A stretch of DNA of 64,000 bases from Azotimanducus sp963663145 (GTDB lineage: Bacteria; Pseudomonadota; Gammaproteobacteria; Pseudomonadales; Azotimanducaceae). A model generated the notes under the pieces. That model saw only the letters and a list, made by a program, of their open reading frames with translations, ran no database searches and was not told where the DNA came from. The translations under genes were made by a program, and so were the position numbers. Positions 18,756 to 27,624 of the stretch are shown here, piece by piece; positions within the stretch are counted from its first letter, which is position 1, and each line of letters opens with the position of its first letter. Location: the NCBI GenBank assembly GCA_963663145.1, contig OY760134.1, forward strand, positions 2,232,001 to 2,296,000. The letters run 5' to 3'.

Positions 18756-19332
18756 GCCGAGCAAGGTTGCTCACAAGATCTGGCTTCGCATCTTGCAAAG
18801 AGGCTACTCTCATACAAAAGAGACTTTTTCGTGGGTTGAGAATACTGTCTCGAAGGCGAGGGTGAGCGCGACGGTCCAGTTCACGGCACCGGTCTGGCGG
18901 CCCCGGCGTCCGGTACACAATGCACAGTAGCTCAACATCAGGAAATTCCGCAGGTGCGGAGGGCACAAGCAGTCCCACGCGGAACATGCCATAAGCAAGA
19001 TGAAGTCAATCCTCCCCTTCGCAGAAACTGACATCAAATTGTGATTCCAGTCTGATATATCAAGCTATTCGAAGATTATAGAGATTTTTCAAGCATTAAT
19101 AATGAGTTGCTAGCAAATAGCCTATTGGTTTCTGATCTTGTCCGCAGAAAACTTCAGGCAGCTGAGCTGGTCTGAATTGGACTCAAAACGCGGCCTGTGT
19201 GCGCCGAAGCTTGACATCAGTCGCCAAAAAATGAGAATTACCGGCTCCAGTCTTGGAGAGCGGTTTCAAGGTTCCTTTTCTGTCATACTTGTGTGCCGAT
19301 TGCTCTCATTAACCACATACAAGGAGTTATCT

Positions 19333-19629
19333 ATGAGCGCCGCAGGCACTTGGAATATCACTACCAACACCCCGATGGGTGCACAAAAGGCAACCTTGAC
19401 GCTAGAAGTCGATGGCGGCACCTTGACCGGCAATATGAGCGGTGCGCAAGGTACGCTCGATCTCGAAAACGGTACGGTAGACGGCGATTCGGTGAGCTGG
19501 CACGCGAAAATCAACCAGCCTATGCCAATGACGCTTGAGTTCAGCGGCACGGTCGATGGCGACAGCATTTCCGGCAGCGTGAAGCTCGGCGCTTTCGGCA
19601 CCGCGACCTTCAGCGGAGAACGCGCCTAG
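19333..19629 (+). CDS. Small beta-strand-rich hypothetical protein
   Basis: A 98-residue protein beginning MSAAGTWNITTNTPMGAQKA, with alternating glycine/threonine-rich strands such as GTLTGNMSGAQGT, DGDSVSWHAKINQPMPMTL and GTVDGDSISGSVKLGAFGTA. The pattern suggests a small beta sandwich or barrel. No signal peptide is present, so it is probably cytoplasmic. The ATG at 19333 is well supported by AAGGAG; the upstream in-frame extension to 19138 has no ribosome site. Function unknown. Confidence 0.75.
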   Translation: MSAAGTWNITTNTPMGAQKATLTLEVDGGTLTGNMSGAQGTLDLENGTVDGDSVSWHAKINQPMPMTLEFSGTVDGDSISGSVKLGAFGTATFSGERA

Positions 19630-19641
19630 TTTCTTGGAGAA

Positions 19642-19670
19642 AAGAAATCTTCGGTGGGCGGAGATTTCTT
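19642..19670 (+). terminator. Hairpin after the small beta-rich gene
   Basis: AAGAAATCT and AGATTTCTT form a perfect nine-pair stem around an 11-base loop, 13 bases after the stop. No T tract follows, so it may be a weak terminator or an RNA stabiliser. Confidence 0.4.
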
Positions 19671-19719
19671 GCAACAAGGCGTAGGGGTAATCCCTGTCGG
19701 GGGAGTATCACTGGCACCT

Positions 19720-20385
19720 CTACGGTGCCCAGAACACCTCTAGCTTGACAGCCTTATCGCGAAGCAGGAAGCGGACCGGAAGGTCTTGCTCCGAACCGGG
19801 GGTGAGGGCTGATTGGAAGCGCTCGCGCTTCTCGGGCCCAAAGATCAGCAAGAACATATGATTGGCATCCAAAAGCGCGCTTGGCGTCAGGCTGATGCGG
19901 GCTTCGGTGAGGCCGGGTGGGTGACACGCATGCAGAAGCTCATCGCTTGAGAGCGCCGCCCCGATGTCAGGGTCCCCCGGAAACAGCGAAGCCGTGTGTC
20001 CATCCTCGCCCATGCCGAGAAGCACCACATCGAAAGGTCTCAGGGCGTGGATTTCAGAAGACGCATCGAGTTGGACAAATCGCGCTTCGACCGCAAGATT
20101 CGATCGAATCATCCCGAGATTGCTTCTCGGAGAATGGGCCGGCACTGAGCGCTCATCGCTCGGCAGGATACTGACCTTTTCCCAAGCCAGTGCAAGCCGC
20201 GACAGGTGTTGATAGGTTTCTTGAGGCGAACTGCCACCACTCGCGACAAAGCTCGCGACACCCGAAGTGTCTAAGGTTTCAGAGAGTTCGCGACCAATTT
20301 CATTCGCCAGCGCTTTGCAGGCGCCAGCGCGAGAATCGAAGCCATGAAAGGTTGGGCCAGTGCATCTTGGCATCTTTCTCTTCAT
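19720..20385 (-). CDS. pgl: 6-phosphogluconolactonase
   Basis: Hydrolyses 6-phosphoglucono-1,5-lactone in the pentose phosphate or Entner-Doudoroff routes. The 221-residue protein has the family motifs ASFVASGGSSPQETYQ near residue 45, SDERSVPAHSPRSNLGM near 80 and LLGMGEDGHTASLFPG near 125. Length is normal. The ATG at 20385 follows AGAGG. No zwf or edd lies alongside. The PQQ dehydrogenase at 27.6 kb makes a non-phosphorylated lactone, so a direct link is uncertain. Confidence 0.92.
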   Translation of the reverse strand: MKRKMPRCTGPTFHGFDSRAGACKALANEIGRELSETLDTSGVASFVASGGSSPQETYQHLSRLALAWEKVSILPSDERSVPAHSPRSNLGMIRSNLAVEARFVQLDASSEIHALRPFDVVLLGMGEDGHTASLFPGDPDIGAALSSDELLHACHPPGLTEARISLTPSALLDANHMFLLIFGPEKRERFQSALTPGSEQDLPVRFLLRDKAVKLEVFWAP

Positions 20386-20427
20386 CTGCCTCTGCCACGC
20401 TCGTCATCTTGAATCAGGATAAGGCTT

Positions 20428-21036
20428 ATGAAACAATTGCTCAATGGTTGGTCCGGTACATACTCTTTGAAGCAATCCGGGCGACAGCGAATCCACGCGC
20501 CGCGTCACTTGGTGCGGGCGGCACTCAACGACACTAAGGTGCTGAAACGCTGCATTGAGGGCTGCGAGTCTTTTGAAGCAATCGGCGAGCAGACGTTCCA
20601 TGCCAAGATTCGCGCGAAGATTGGCCCCGTGAACGCGCTCTTCGCAGCAAACCTCGAGCTTGCCGAAGAAGCGCAAAGCGACCCGGACGTGCAGAGCTTT
20701 CGCTTGGGCGTCGAACTTGAGCGTGCGGCCGCCGGGTTCGGTCGAGGCCAAGCCAAGGTCTCACTCGCCGAAGAAAGCAAGCGTGTAACAATCCTCAGCT
20801 ACGAGATCGATGCGGTGGTCGGTGGCAAGCTGGCACAAATCGGTGCCCGCTTGGTGGAATCGGCGACAAGTTCAATGGCCGCCTCGTTTTTCGGCAAGCT
20901 CGAAGCCGAATTGGGAGGCATGTCTGCTTCTCTTTCTGCGCTCCCAAAGCGTTCAGGCGGATCAAATACGATGTGGTGGGTGGCGGCGGCAGCGGGAGTG
21001 ATTGTCTTGATTTCGGCGATTGCCTATGTCTTATAG
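20428..21036 (+). CDS. coxG: CoxG-like SRPBCC protein with C-terminal membrane anchor
   Basis: A 202-residue protein of the CO-dehydrogenase subunit G family: RIHAPRHLVRAALNDTKVLKRCIEGCESF near residues 20-50, KIGPVNALFAANLEL near 65-80, VGGKLAQIGARLVES near 130. CoxG proteins recruit or mature the molybdenum enzyme at the membrane. A single hydrophobic helix (WWVAAAAGVIVLISAIAYVL) at the very C-terminus matches that role. The ATG at 20428 follows AGGATAAGG. It is first in an apparent coxG-coxS-coxL-coxM operon, 61 bases before the iron-sulfur subunit. Confidence 0.85.
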   Translation: MKQLLNGWSGTYSLKQSGRQRIHAPRHLVRAALNDTKVLKRCIEGCESFEAIGEQTFHAKIRAKIGPVNALFAANLELAEEAQSDPDVQSFRLGVELERAAAGFGRGQAKVSLAEESKRVTILSYEIDAVVGGKLAQIGARLVESATSSMAASFFGKLEAELGGMSASLSALPKRSGGSNTMWWVAAAAGVIVLISAIAYVL

Positions 21037-21097
21037 CCGATACCGCGCAAAGCAAGCTTCCCGCCTTTGAATTGGACACCTCGGAGGCACGAGTTCC

Positions 21098-21562
21098 ATG
21101 CAAATATCTCTCAAAGTGAATGGCGAAGCGCACCAGCTTCAAATCGCTGACAATGCGTTGCTGGTGGACGTGCTGCGAAAACAGCTCGGATTGACCGGCA
21201 CCCATGTGGGTTGCGACACGAGCCAGTGCGGTGCCTGCGTGGTCCACCTCGACCTGCGTTCGGTCAAGTCCTGCACGCTCTTGGCCGCGCAGACGGACGG
21301 CCATGAAGTTACCACCATTGAAGGCTTAGCGGACGGAGAGGCGCTGCATCCAATGCAGGAAGCCTTTCGAGACCATCATGCGTTGCAATGCGGATTCTGT
21401 ACGCCCGGCATGATCTTGAGCGCCATCGACCTCGCGCAATCGGCCACGAAACTCACCGAAAGTGACGTAAGAAGAGGGATTGAAGGGAACATTTGCCGCT
21501 GCACCGGCTATCAGAACATTGTCGCGGCGGTGCTTGACGGCGCTCGCCGCATGAAGGCTTGA
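21098..21562 (+). CDS. coxS: Molybdenum hydroxylase 2Fe-2S subunit (CoxS-like)
   Basis: The 154-residue electron-transfer subunit of a xanthine-dehydrogenase-family enzyme. The plant-ferredoxin-type cluster is bound by GCDTSQCGACVVHLD near residues 38-52 and a further cysteine near 60. The second cluster is bound by QCGFCTPGMI near 100 and GNICRCTGYQNI near 135. All eight cysteines are visible. It precedes the large subunit by 43 bases. Confidence 0.93.
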   Translation: MQISLKVNGEAHQLQIADNALLVDVLRKQLGLTGTHVGCDTSQCGACVVHLDLRSVKSCTLLAAQTDGHEVTTIEGLADGEALHPMQEAFRDHHALQCGFCTPGMILSAIDLAQSATKLTESDVRRGIEGNICRCTGYQNIVAAVLDGARRMKA

Positions 21563-21605
21563 GGCTTCGGTCCCCATCTCGGCGCACACACGGAGGCTTG
21601 CAATT

Positions 21606-23975
21606 ATGGCGATACAGGATCACAAGGGTATCGGTGCCTCGGTGCTCCGCAAGGAGGATCGCCGCTTCATTACCGGCACCGGCAACTACACGGACGACAT
21701 CTACCTCACCGGACAGACTTATGCGGCGTTCGCGCGTTCGCTCTGGGCGAGCGCGCGCATTGATGCCGTGCCGACCGACAAGGTTGCCGCCATGCCGGGC
21801 GTGCTGGCGGTGCTCACCGGCGCAGACATGGCGGCCGATGGACTTGGCGGACTACCCTGCGGATGGACGGTGAAATCGAAAGACGGCACCGACATGCAGC
21901 AACCCGAACACCCTCCGCTTGCACACAGCATGCTTAACTATGTCGGAGATGCGTTTGCGCTCGTGGTGGCCGAATCGGAGCACGAGGCCGCCAAGGCCGC
22001 ACGCACGCTCGAACAGACCATACAAGTCACTGAACTCACGCCGGTGGTCTCGCTCGAGACCGCGGCGAGCAGTCCAGCCATTCATGAGGAACTGTCAAGC
22101 AACCTTTGCTACGAGTGGGAAATCGGCGATAAGTCGGCCGCGCAAGCAGCCTTCGCGCAGGCTGCCCACGTCTGCGAATTGGAACTCAGCAATAACCGGC
22201 TCGTTCCGAATGCCATGGAACCGCGCTCGGCAATCGCCGAATACTCGAGCGGAAGCGGGGAATTCACGATCCACAGCACCTCGCAGAATCCGCATCTGCT
22301 GCGTCTCATTCTCGCCGCCTTCGTGCAACTCGCACCTGAACACAAGGTGCGCGTGATTGCACCCGACGTGGGTGGGGGCTTTGGCTCGAAGATCTTTGTA
22401 TACGCCGAAGAAGTGGCGGTGGCTTGGGCCTCGCGGCGACTCTTGCGGCCGGTGCGTTGGACGGCCACGCGCTCCGAATCTTTCCTCACCGATGCCCATG
22501 GGCGCGACCACATCACCAAAGCCGAGCTCGCTTTGGATGAACAAGCAAAGTTCTTGGGCATGCGGGTGGCCACCAAGGCCAATCTTGGTGCCTATCTCTC
22601 GACCTTCGGGTCTGCCGTTCCAACCTATCTTTACGGAACGCTCATGGCCGGTCAGTACGCGACACCCGCCATTTACGTCGAAGTGCAAGGCACCTTCACC
22701 AACACCTGTCCGGTGGATGCTTACCGGGGCGCGGGCCGTCCGGAAGCAACCTTTGTCGTCGAGCGACTCGTGGAAACTGCGGCACGGCAGTTGCGCATGG
22801 ACCCAGCCGAGCTCAGGCGCCGAAACCTGATCCAGCCGGATCAGTTTCCTTACCAGACGCCGGTAGCCTTGGTCTACGACACCGGAAACTACGAAGCGAG
22901 CCTCGATAAGGCACTGAAGCTTGCCGATTATGCAGGTTTTGAGCGGCGGCGCCGAGAAGCCGAAACGCACGGGGTTCTCAGGGGTATTGGCTTGTCCTGC
23001 TATATCGAGGCCTGCGGCTTGGCACCCTCGCAGCTCGCGATGGATCTCGGTGCCGGTGTCGGACTCTGGGAAAGCGCCGAAATTCGAGTCAATCCAACCG
23101 GCTCGGTTTCGGTCTTTACCGGCTCGCACAGCCACGGGCAGGGACACGAAACCACCTTCGCACAGGTGGTTTCGCAAAAGCTCGGCGTCCCATTTGAAGA
23201 TGTGGAAGTCGTGCACGGCGATACTGGTCGCCTTGATTTCGGTCTGGGAACCTACGGGTCACGCTCCATTGCCGTGGGCGGTTCCGCACTGATTCGTGCC
23301 AGCGACAAGATCATCGCCAAGGGGAAAAAGATTGCCGGACACCTGCTCGAGGCACCGCCCGATGAAATCAATTTCGACGAAGGAGTCTATTCTGTTCCGA
23401 CCAGCAATCAGTCGCTCACCTTTGCGGAGGTGGCGTTTGCCGCATACGTGCCCAACAACGTACCGACCGACGAGGTGGAACCCGGTCTTGCCGAGAAGGC
23501 CTTCTATGATCCGCAGAACTTCACCTATCCGGCGGGCACGCATATCTGCGAAGTGGAAGTTGATCCCAAGACGGGCGAAGTGCGAATCATCAAATTTGTA
23601 GCCGTGGATGATTTCGGCGAGGTCATCAATCCCATGATCGTGGAGGGACAGGTTCATGGCGGGCTGACGCAGGGTATAGGGCAAGCGCTGCTTGAACACG
23701 GCATTTACGATGAGAACGGACAACTGCTCACGGGCAGCTACATGGATTACTGCATGCCGCGGGCGGACGATGTCCCCAACTATGTGGTGGACATGACGGT
23801 CACACCCTGCACGCACAATCCTTTGGGGGTGAAGGGCTGCGGCGAGGCCGGCGCCATTGGTGCACCGGCCGCAGTGATGAATGCGGTCACTCGCGCCATC
23901 GGTCGCAACGACCTGTCCATGCCCTGTACCAGCGAAAAGGTGTGGCACGCGATACAGGGCAATGCAAAGTCTTAA
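21606..23975 (+). CDS. coxL: Molybdenum hydroxylase large subunit, form II CoxL-like
   Basis: The 789-residue molybdopterin-cytosine-dinucleotide subunit. The active-site loop near residue 371 reads AYRGAGR, the form II signature, not the AYXCSFR of true aerobic CO dehydrogenase. GSHSHGQGHETTFAQ near 510 binds the cofactor, and GCGEAGAIGAPAAV near 745 carries the catalytic glutamate. Form II enzymes have uncertain substrates (aldehydes or N-heterocycles are likely), so CO oxidation should not be assumed. Soluble subunit; no signal peptide. Confidence 0.93.
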   Translation: MAIQDHKGIGASVLRKEDRRFITGTGNYTDDIYLTGQTYAAFARSLWASARIDAVPTDKVAAMPGVLAVLTGADMAADGLGGLPCGWTVKSKDGTDMQQPEHPPLAHSMLNYVGDAFALVVAESEHEAAKAARTLEQTIQVTELTPVVSLETAASSPAIHEELSSNLCYEWEIGDKSAAQAAFAQAAHVCELELSNNRLVPNAMEPRSAIAEYSSGSGEFTIHSTSQNPHLLRLILAAFVQLAPEHKVRVIAPDVGGGFGSKIFVYAEEVAVAWASRRLLRPVRWTATRSESFLTDAHGRDHITKAELALDEQAKFLGMRVATKANLGAYLSTFGSAVPTYLYGTLMAGQYATPAIYVEVQGTFTNTCPVDAYRGAGRPEATFVVERLVETAARQLRMDPAELRRRNLIQPDQFPYQTPVALVYDTGNYEASLDKALKLADYAGFERRRREAETHGVLRGIGLSCYIEACGLAPSQLAMDLGAGVGLWESAEIRVNPTGSVSVFTGSHSHGQGHETTFAQVVSQKLGVPFEDVEVVHGDTGRLDFGLGTYGSRSIAVGGSALIRASDKIIAKGKKIAGHLLEAPPDEINFDEGVYSVPTSNQSLTFAEVAFAAYVPNNVPTDEVEPGLAEKAFYDPQNFTYPAGTHICEVEVDPKTGEVRIIKFVAVDDFGEVINPMIVEGQVHGGLTQGIGQALLEHGIYDENGQLLTGSYMDYCMPRADDVPNYVVDMTVTPCTHNPLGVKGCGEAGAIGAPAAVMNAVTRAIGRNDLSMPCTSEKVWHAIQGNAKS

Positions 23976-23986
23976 GGGATACGCTC

Positions 23987-24766
23987 ATGAATGAATTTGT
24001 CTATGAACGAGCCACTTCGGTCCGCGATGCCGTGCGACGGCAGCGCGTATCCCGAAACGCGAAGTACCTCGCTGGCGGCCAGACGCTCCTACCTTCGATC
24101 AAGCAAGAACTCGATGCGCCTTCGCGACTGGTGGATCTTTCCGCAGCCGGGCTCGTTGGCATATCCCGATCAAAGAACACGCTATCCATCGGCGCCATGA
24201 CCTGCCATGCCGACGTGGAAGCTTCGAGCGAAGTGCACGAGGCCATTCCGGCCTTGAGCAAGTTGGCGGGCGGCATCGGCGATGCGCAGGTGCGAAATCG
24301 CGGCACCCTCGGCGGCTCCATCGCCAACAGCGACCCGGCTGCGGACTATCCTGCCGCGCTGCTGGCCCTGCAAGCCGTGATTCATACCAATCTTCGCAAG
24401 ATTCCGGCAGATCAATACTTTCTCGGCTTGTTTCAGACCGCCCTCAGGCCCGGCGAACTCATCACCAAGGTCGATTTCGCAATCCCGGATGCGGGTGCCT
24501 ATGAGAAGTTCCCGAATCCAGCCTCCCGCTATGCGATCGTCGGCGTATTCGCGACCAGGTTCAAATTCACCACCCGTATCGGCGTGACTGGCGCGAGTCA
24601 CTGCGCCTTCCGCTGGACCGAAGCGGAAAGCCACGGACCAGGCGTCAAGGACCTCTCAAACGTCTCACTCAACCTCGCCAACTTCAACAACGATCTACAC
24701 GCATCTGTGCAGTATCGAGGTCAACTAGTGAGGGTAATGACCCTCAGGGCTCTCTCGCAGGTGTAG
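23987..24766 (+). CDS. coxM: Molybdenum hydroxylase FAD-binding subunit (CoxM-like)
   Basis: A 259-residue FAD subunit. KYLAGGQTLLPSIKQ near residue 27 and RNRGTLGGSIANSDPAADYPAA near 105 are the two FAD-contact motifs of this family. The ATG at 23987 starts 12 bases after the coxL stop; an in-frame start inside coxL is less likely. The C-terminal part (FATRFKFTTRIGVTGASHCAFR) is the usual CO_deh_flav_C module, somewhat shortened. It ends the operon; the next genes face it. Confidence 0.9.
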   Translation: MNEFVYERATSVRDAVRRQRVSRNAKYLAGGQTLLPSIKQELDAPSRLVDLSAAGLVGISRSKNTLSIGAMTCHADVEASSEVHEAIPALSKLAGGIGDAQVRNRGTLGGSIANSDPAADYPAALLALQAVIHTNLRKIPADQYFLGLFQTALRPGELITKVDFAIPDAGAYEKFPNPASRYAIVGVFATRFKFTTRIGVTGASHCAFRWTEAESHGPGVKDLSNVSLNLANFNNDLHASVQYRGQLVRVMTLRALSQV

Positions 24767-24797
24767 AAAGGAGCGCCCCCTTCTGCGGTTCCATGCC

Positions 24798-27095
24798 TCA
24801 AGCGTAGCTGTAACCAAATTTCGACAAGGGGAATTGTCGCAGGCGTTCGCCGGTGGCGTTGCAGATGGCGTTGCAGATGGCGGGGGCTACTGGCGGAAAG
24901 ACTGGTTCGCCCAATCCGGTTGAGCGGTCATCCGAGTCAACGAACGTCGTGTCGATCACCTTCGGCGCGATGGATATGCGCCCCAAGGGGTAGACATGGA
25001 AGTTATCCTGCTCGGCGCAGCCGTCGCGACAGGTGATTTCAAGCCCCATGAGCGTGCTCATGGCATCGATTACCGAGCCTTCGCATTGATTCTTGGCGCC
25101 CGACTCGTGTACGACCGGCCCAACATCTGCAGCGACCAGCACCTGATGCACCCTGAGGCGCTTGTCTTGCGAAATGCTCACATCGGCGTTGATCCCAATA
25201 TATCCGCCGTGACTAAAATGAAAGGCAACCCCCTGGCCTCGACGCAGCGTCACCCCGGGATCGGGAATTTCGCCCTTGGAGCGAAGTTCCGCATGCCGCT
25301 TGGCGAGTGCGCGAAGCACCGTCTGAGCACGGCGTGGATTGAAGCTCCACGCACCCTCGCCCGTCGCCGGATGGTCATCCAAGAGTTCAAGTAAGAACTC
25401 CGTATGATCGCGATCGGCGGCGACCGAGAGTTCATGCAGGAAGGACTGAGTCGCAAAGGCGACGCCATTGGAATTGGGTGCGCGCCAAAATCCCATGGGC
25501 GTGTCGAACGGCAGCAGCGTCTGGGTCACCTTCACGTTCTTCACGGCAAGCGCTGGAAATTCGCCCTTCGAGTAGCGGCCGCCTCGAACAGGTTTCTCTC
25601 CATCGGCGGTGAAGCTCACATGATGGTTGCCAAAGGACACCAGTCGACCATCCCCATCAAGGCCGGCGCGAAAATGATGCACCCCCGCCGATCGAAATTG
25701 GCCATGTGCCATATCGTCTTCCCGCGTCCACTGAAGCTTGACCGGACCCTCGATGCGCTGCGCGATCGCTGCCGCCTCCAGCACGTAATCATTCGCGAGC
25801 CGACGCCCGAAGCCCCCGCCCGCACGAGTTTGATGCATCACCACCCTATCTGGGGCGAGACCAAGCATTTCCGCGGCCATTGCCTTGCCCATCTGTATGG
25901 TCTGCGAGGGTGCCCATACCTCGATGCCCTCTTCCTCGCCCTTATACCAAGCGGTGCAGTTCTGCGGCTCAAGCGCGGCATGCGTGAGGAAAGGGTAGGC
26001 GTAGCTCGCGGCAACCTTGCTGGCGGCCAACGCAAAGGCTGCTTCGACATCGCCTCGCAGTTCGATTTCGCGCACTCCCGATTGGTCTTCCAAGGCGAGC
26101 GCTTTCGCAAGAGATGCCTGCACGTCATCGCTGGCCGCGTTGGAAAGGTCCCACTCAATCGACAAGGCCCGTTTGGCTTGCAAGGCCTGCCAAGTTGAAC
26201 TGGCCACAATCGCCACGCCTGATCGCAGATCCCAGATGTTGCCCCAAGGTTCGACGACAAACGCATGCGCCACACCCGGAAAGGCCAGCACCTCATCACG
26301 ATTGAAGGATTTGACCAGCCCGCCGGCGGATGGACACTTGCTAAAAGTGGCATAACGCATTCCGGGCAAGCGCTGATCAATGCCGAAAAGCGGCTCACCG
26401 ACCACCAAGGCGTGGTTATCGACCGCCGAAATACGCCTCCTGCCGAGAGAGAAATCCTTGCGGATCTGGGCGACGATGTGATCCACATTGGGCAGCGCCT
26501 GTCGTGAGGCGGCCTCGCTCAATTCGGCGAAGGACGCGCTGCGGCCACTTGCCTTGTGCATCACACGGCTGGCGGATGTCCACAGTTCATCAAGAGGCAC
26601 CCGCCAAGCTTCAGCCGCCGCCGATTCGAGCATGAGCCGCGCGGTCGCACCGGCCCTACGCAGGCTCTCCATACCGCGCAGAATCGAGGTGGACCCGCCA
26701 GCCATCTGCCGCCCGAAGCGCTCCGAATCCACTGGCGCCTGCTCAACACGCACATCATCCCAATTCGCTCCCATTTCGGCAGCGATGATGATCGGCATGG
26801 AAGTTTTGACGCCCTGCCCCACTTCCGGGTTCGGCGCGTAAATGCGTATAGATCCATCAGGGCGAATATGTACATAGCCATTGGGCTCCAAGCCCCGGGG
26901 CGACGCCTCCATGCTTGCCGGAGCCTTGCGCGGAGCGAACGAGAACCCAAGTGCGAGGCCGACTCCAGCAAAACCGGTCAGCTTGACGACCGTGCGACGA
27001 CTCGGCGCCGCCGACAAATGATCATCGGAAGGTTCCAACTGCTCGCGCAAAGCGAGCTGAAGCGGATGTTCCTTGTTCCATGACTTCACGATCAT
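24798..27095 (-). CDS. iorB: IorB-like molybdopterin oxidoreductase large subunit, Tat-exported
   Basis: A 765-residue large subunit resembling isoquinoline 1-oxidoreductase beta. The ATG at 27095 overlaps the iorA stop (ATGA). A twin-arginine signal, SRRTVVKLTGFAGVGLALGF, is near residue 33, so the enzyme acts in the periplasm. Family motifs include NPEVGQGVKTSMPIIIAAEM near 85 and TRAGGGFGRRLANDY near 450. The C-terminal GLGEPVFPPVAPAICNAI carries the catalytic glutamate. Substrates of this family are aldehydes and N-heteroaromatics; which one here is unknown. Confidence 0.9.
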   Translation of the reverse strand: MIVKSWNKEHPLQLALREQLEPSDDHLSAAPSRRTVVKLTGFAGVGLALGFSFAPRKAPASMEASPRGLEPNGYVHIRPDGSIRIYAPNPEVGQGVKTSMPIIIAAEMGANWDDVRVEQAPVDSERFGRQMAGGSTSILRGMESLRRAGATARLMLESAAAEAWRVPLDELWTSASRVMHKASGRSASFAELSEAASRQALPNVDHIVAQIRKDFSLGRRRISAVDNHALVVGEPLFGIDQRLPGMRYATFSKCPSAGGLVKSFNRDEVLAFPGVAHAFVVEPWGNIWDLRSGVAIVASSTWQALQAKRALSIEWDLSNAASDDVQASLAKALALEDQSGVREIELRGDVEAAFALAASKVAASYAYPFLTHAALEPQNCTAWYKGEEEGIEVWAPSQTIQMGKAMAAEMLGLAPDRVVMHQTRAGGGFGRRLANDYVLEAAAIAQRIEGPVKLQWTREDDMAHGQFRSAGVHHFRAGLDGDGRLVSFGNHHVSFTADGEKPVRGGRYSKGEFPALAVKNVKVTQTLLPFDTPMGFWRAPNSNGVAFATQSFLHELSVAADRDHTEFLLELLDDHPATGEGAWSFNPRRAQTVLRALAKRHAELRSKGEIPDPGVTLRRGQGVAFHFSHGGYIGINADVSISQDKRLRVHQVLVAADVGPVVHESGAKNQCEGSVIDAMSTLMGLEITCRDGCAEQDNFHVYPLGRISIAPKVIDTTFVDSDDRSTGLGEPVFPPVAPAICNAICNATGERLRQFPLSKFGYSYA

Positions 27096-27580
27096 GCCTC
27101 CGCGACTTCTATGTTCTTGGAGGAACGCTGGCGAGCGACAGACTTGATCGCTTGGCGTATGCGCATGTAGGTCCCGCAGCGACACAGATTTCCCGCCAAG
27201 GCCGCGTCAATCTCCGCATCGCTGGGCAGGTTGGTTTTTTCAAGCAATGCCGAGACGGTCATGATCTGTCCAGCTTGGCAATAGCCGCACTGGGGCACGT
27301 CGGCGTCGATCCAGGCTTGCTGCACCTCGGTCAATTCGCCATCCCGCGCAAGGCCTTCAATGGTGGTGATCCGGGCATCGCCGAGCGAGCCCACCGGCAT
27401 CAGGCAAGACCTCACCGGCTCGCCATCAAGATGCACCGTGCACGCGCCGCACTGTCCTATGCCGCAGCCATACTTGCTCCCGACGAGACCAAGCTCATCA
27501 CGCAGCACCCATAAGAGCGGAGTGTTCGAATCAAACTCCTCGGGCAACGCATGAGTGTCTCCATTGACATGGATCTTCAT
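27092..27580 (-). CDS. iorA: IorA-like 2Fe-2S subunit
   Basis: A 162-residue two-cluster iron-sulfur subunit: YGCGIGQCGACTVHLDGE near residues 40-57, QCGYCQAGQIM near 100 and GNLCRCGTYMRI near 135. I chose the ATG at 27580 because it gives the family N-terminus; a TTG at 27604 would add eight residues. It is translationally coupled to iorB and follows the PQQ dehydrogenase gene by 44 bases in the same direction, so all three may be co-expressed in periplasmic alcohol or aldehyde oxidation. Confidence 0.9.
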   Translation of the reverse strand: MKIHVNGDTHALPEEFDSNTPLLWVLRDELGLVGSKYGCGIGQCGACTVHLDGEPVRSCLMPVGSLGDARITTIEGLARDGELTEVQQAWIDADVPQCGYCQAGQIMTVSALLEKTNLPSDAEIDAALAGNLCRCGTYMRIRQAIKSVARQRSSKNIEVAEA

Positions 27581-27624
27581 ACAAGTCTCACTAGAGTCGC
27601 TCAATGGAGAAGATTCTAACCCGT

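Noticed and set aside
18469..18987. 173-codon minus-strand frame near the GrpB remnant
   Set aside because: No recognisable domain, and the GrpB-like residues lie in a different frame of the same strand, so this frame is probably non-coding.
22095..23216. 373-codon minus-strand frame inside coxL
   Set aside because: Antisense shadow; coxL on the plus strand has diagnostic molybdopterin motifs throughout.
21606..23975. True aerobic CO dehydrogenase (form I)
   Set aside because: The active-site loop is AYRGAGR, not AYXCSFR.
25404..26198. 264-codon plus-strand frame opposite iorB
   Set aside because: No homology pattern; iorB coding evidence is strong.
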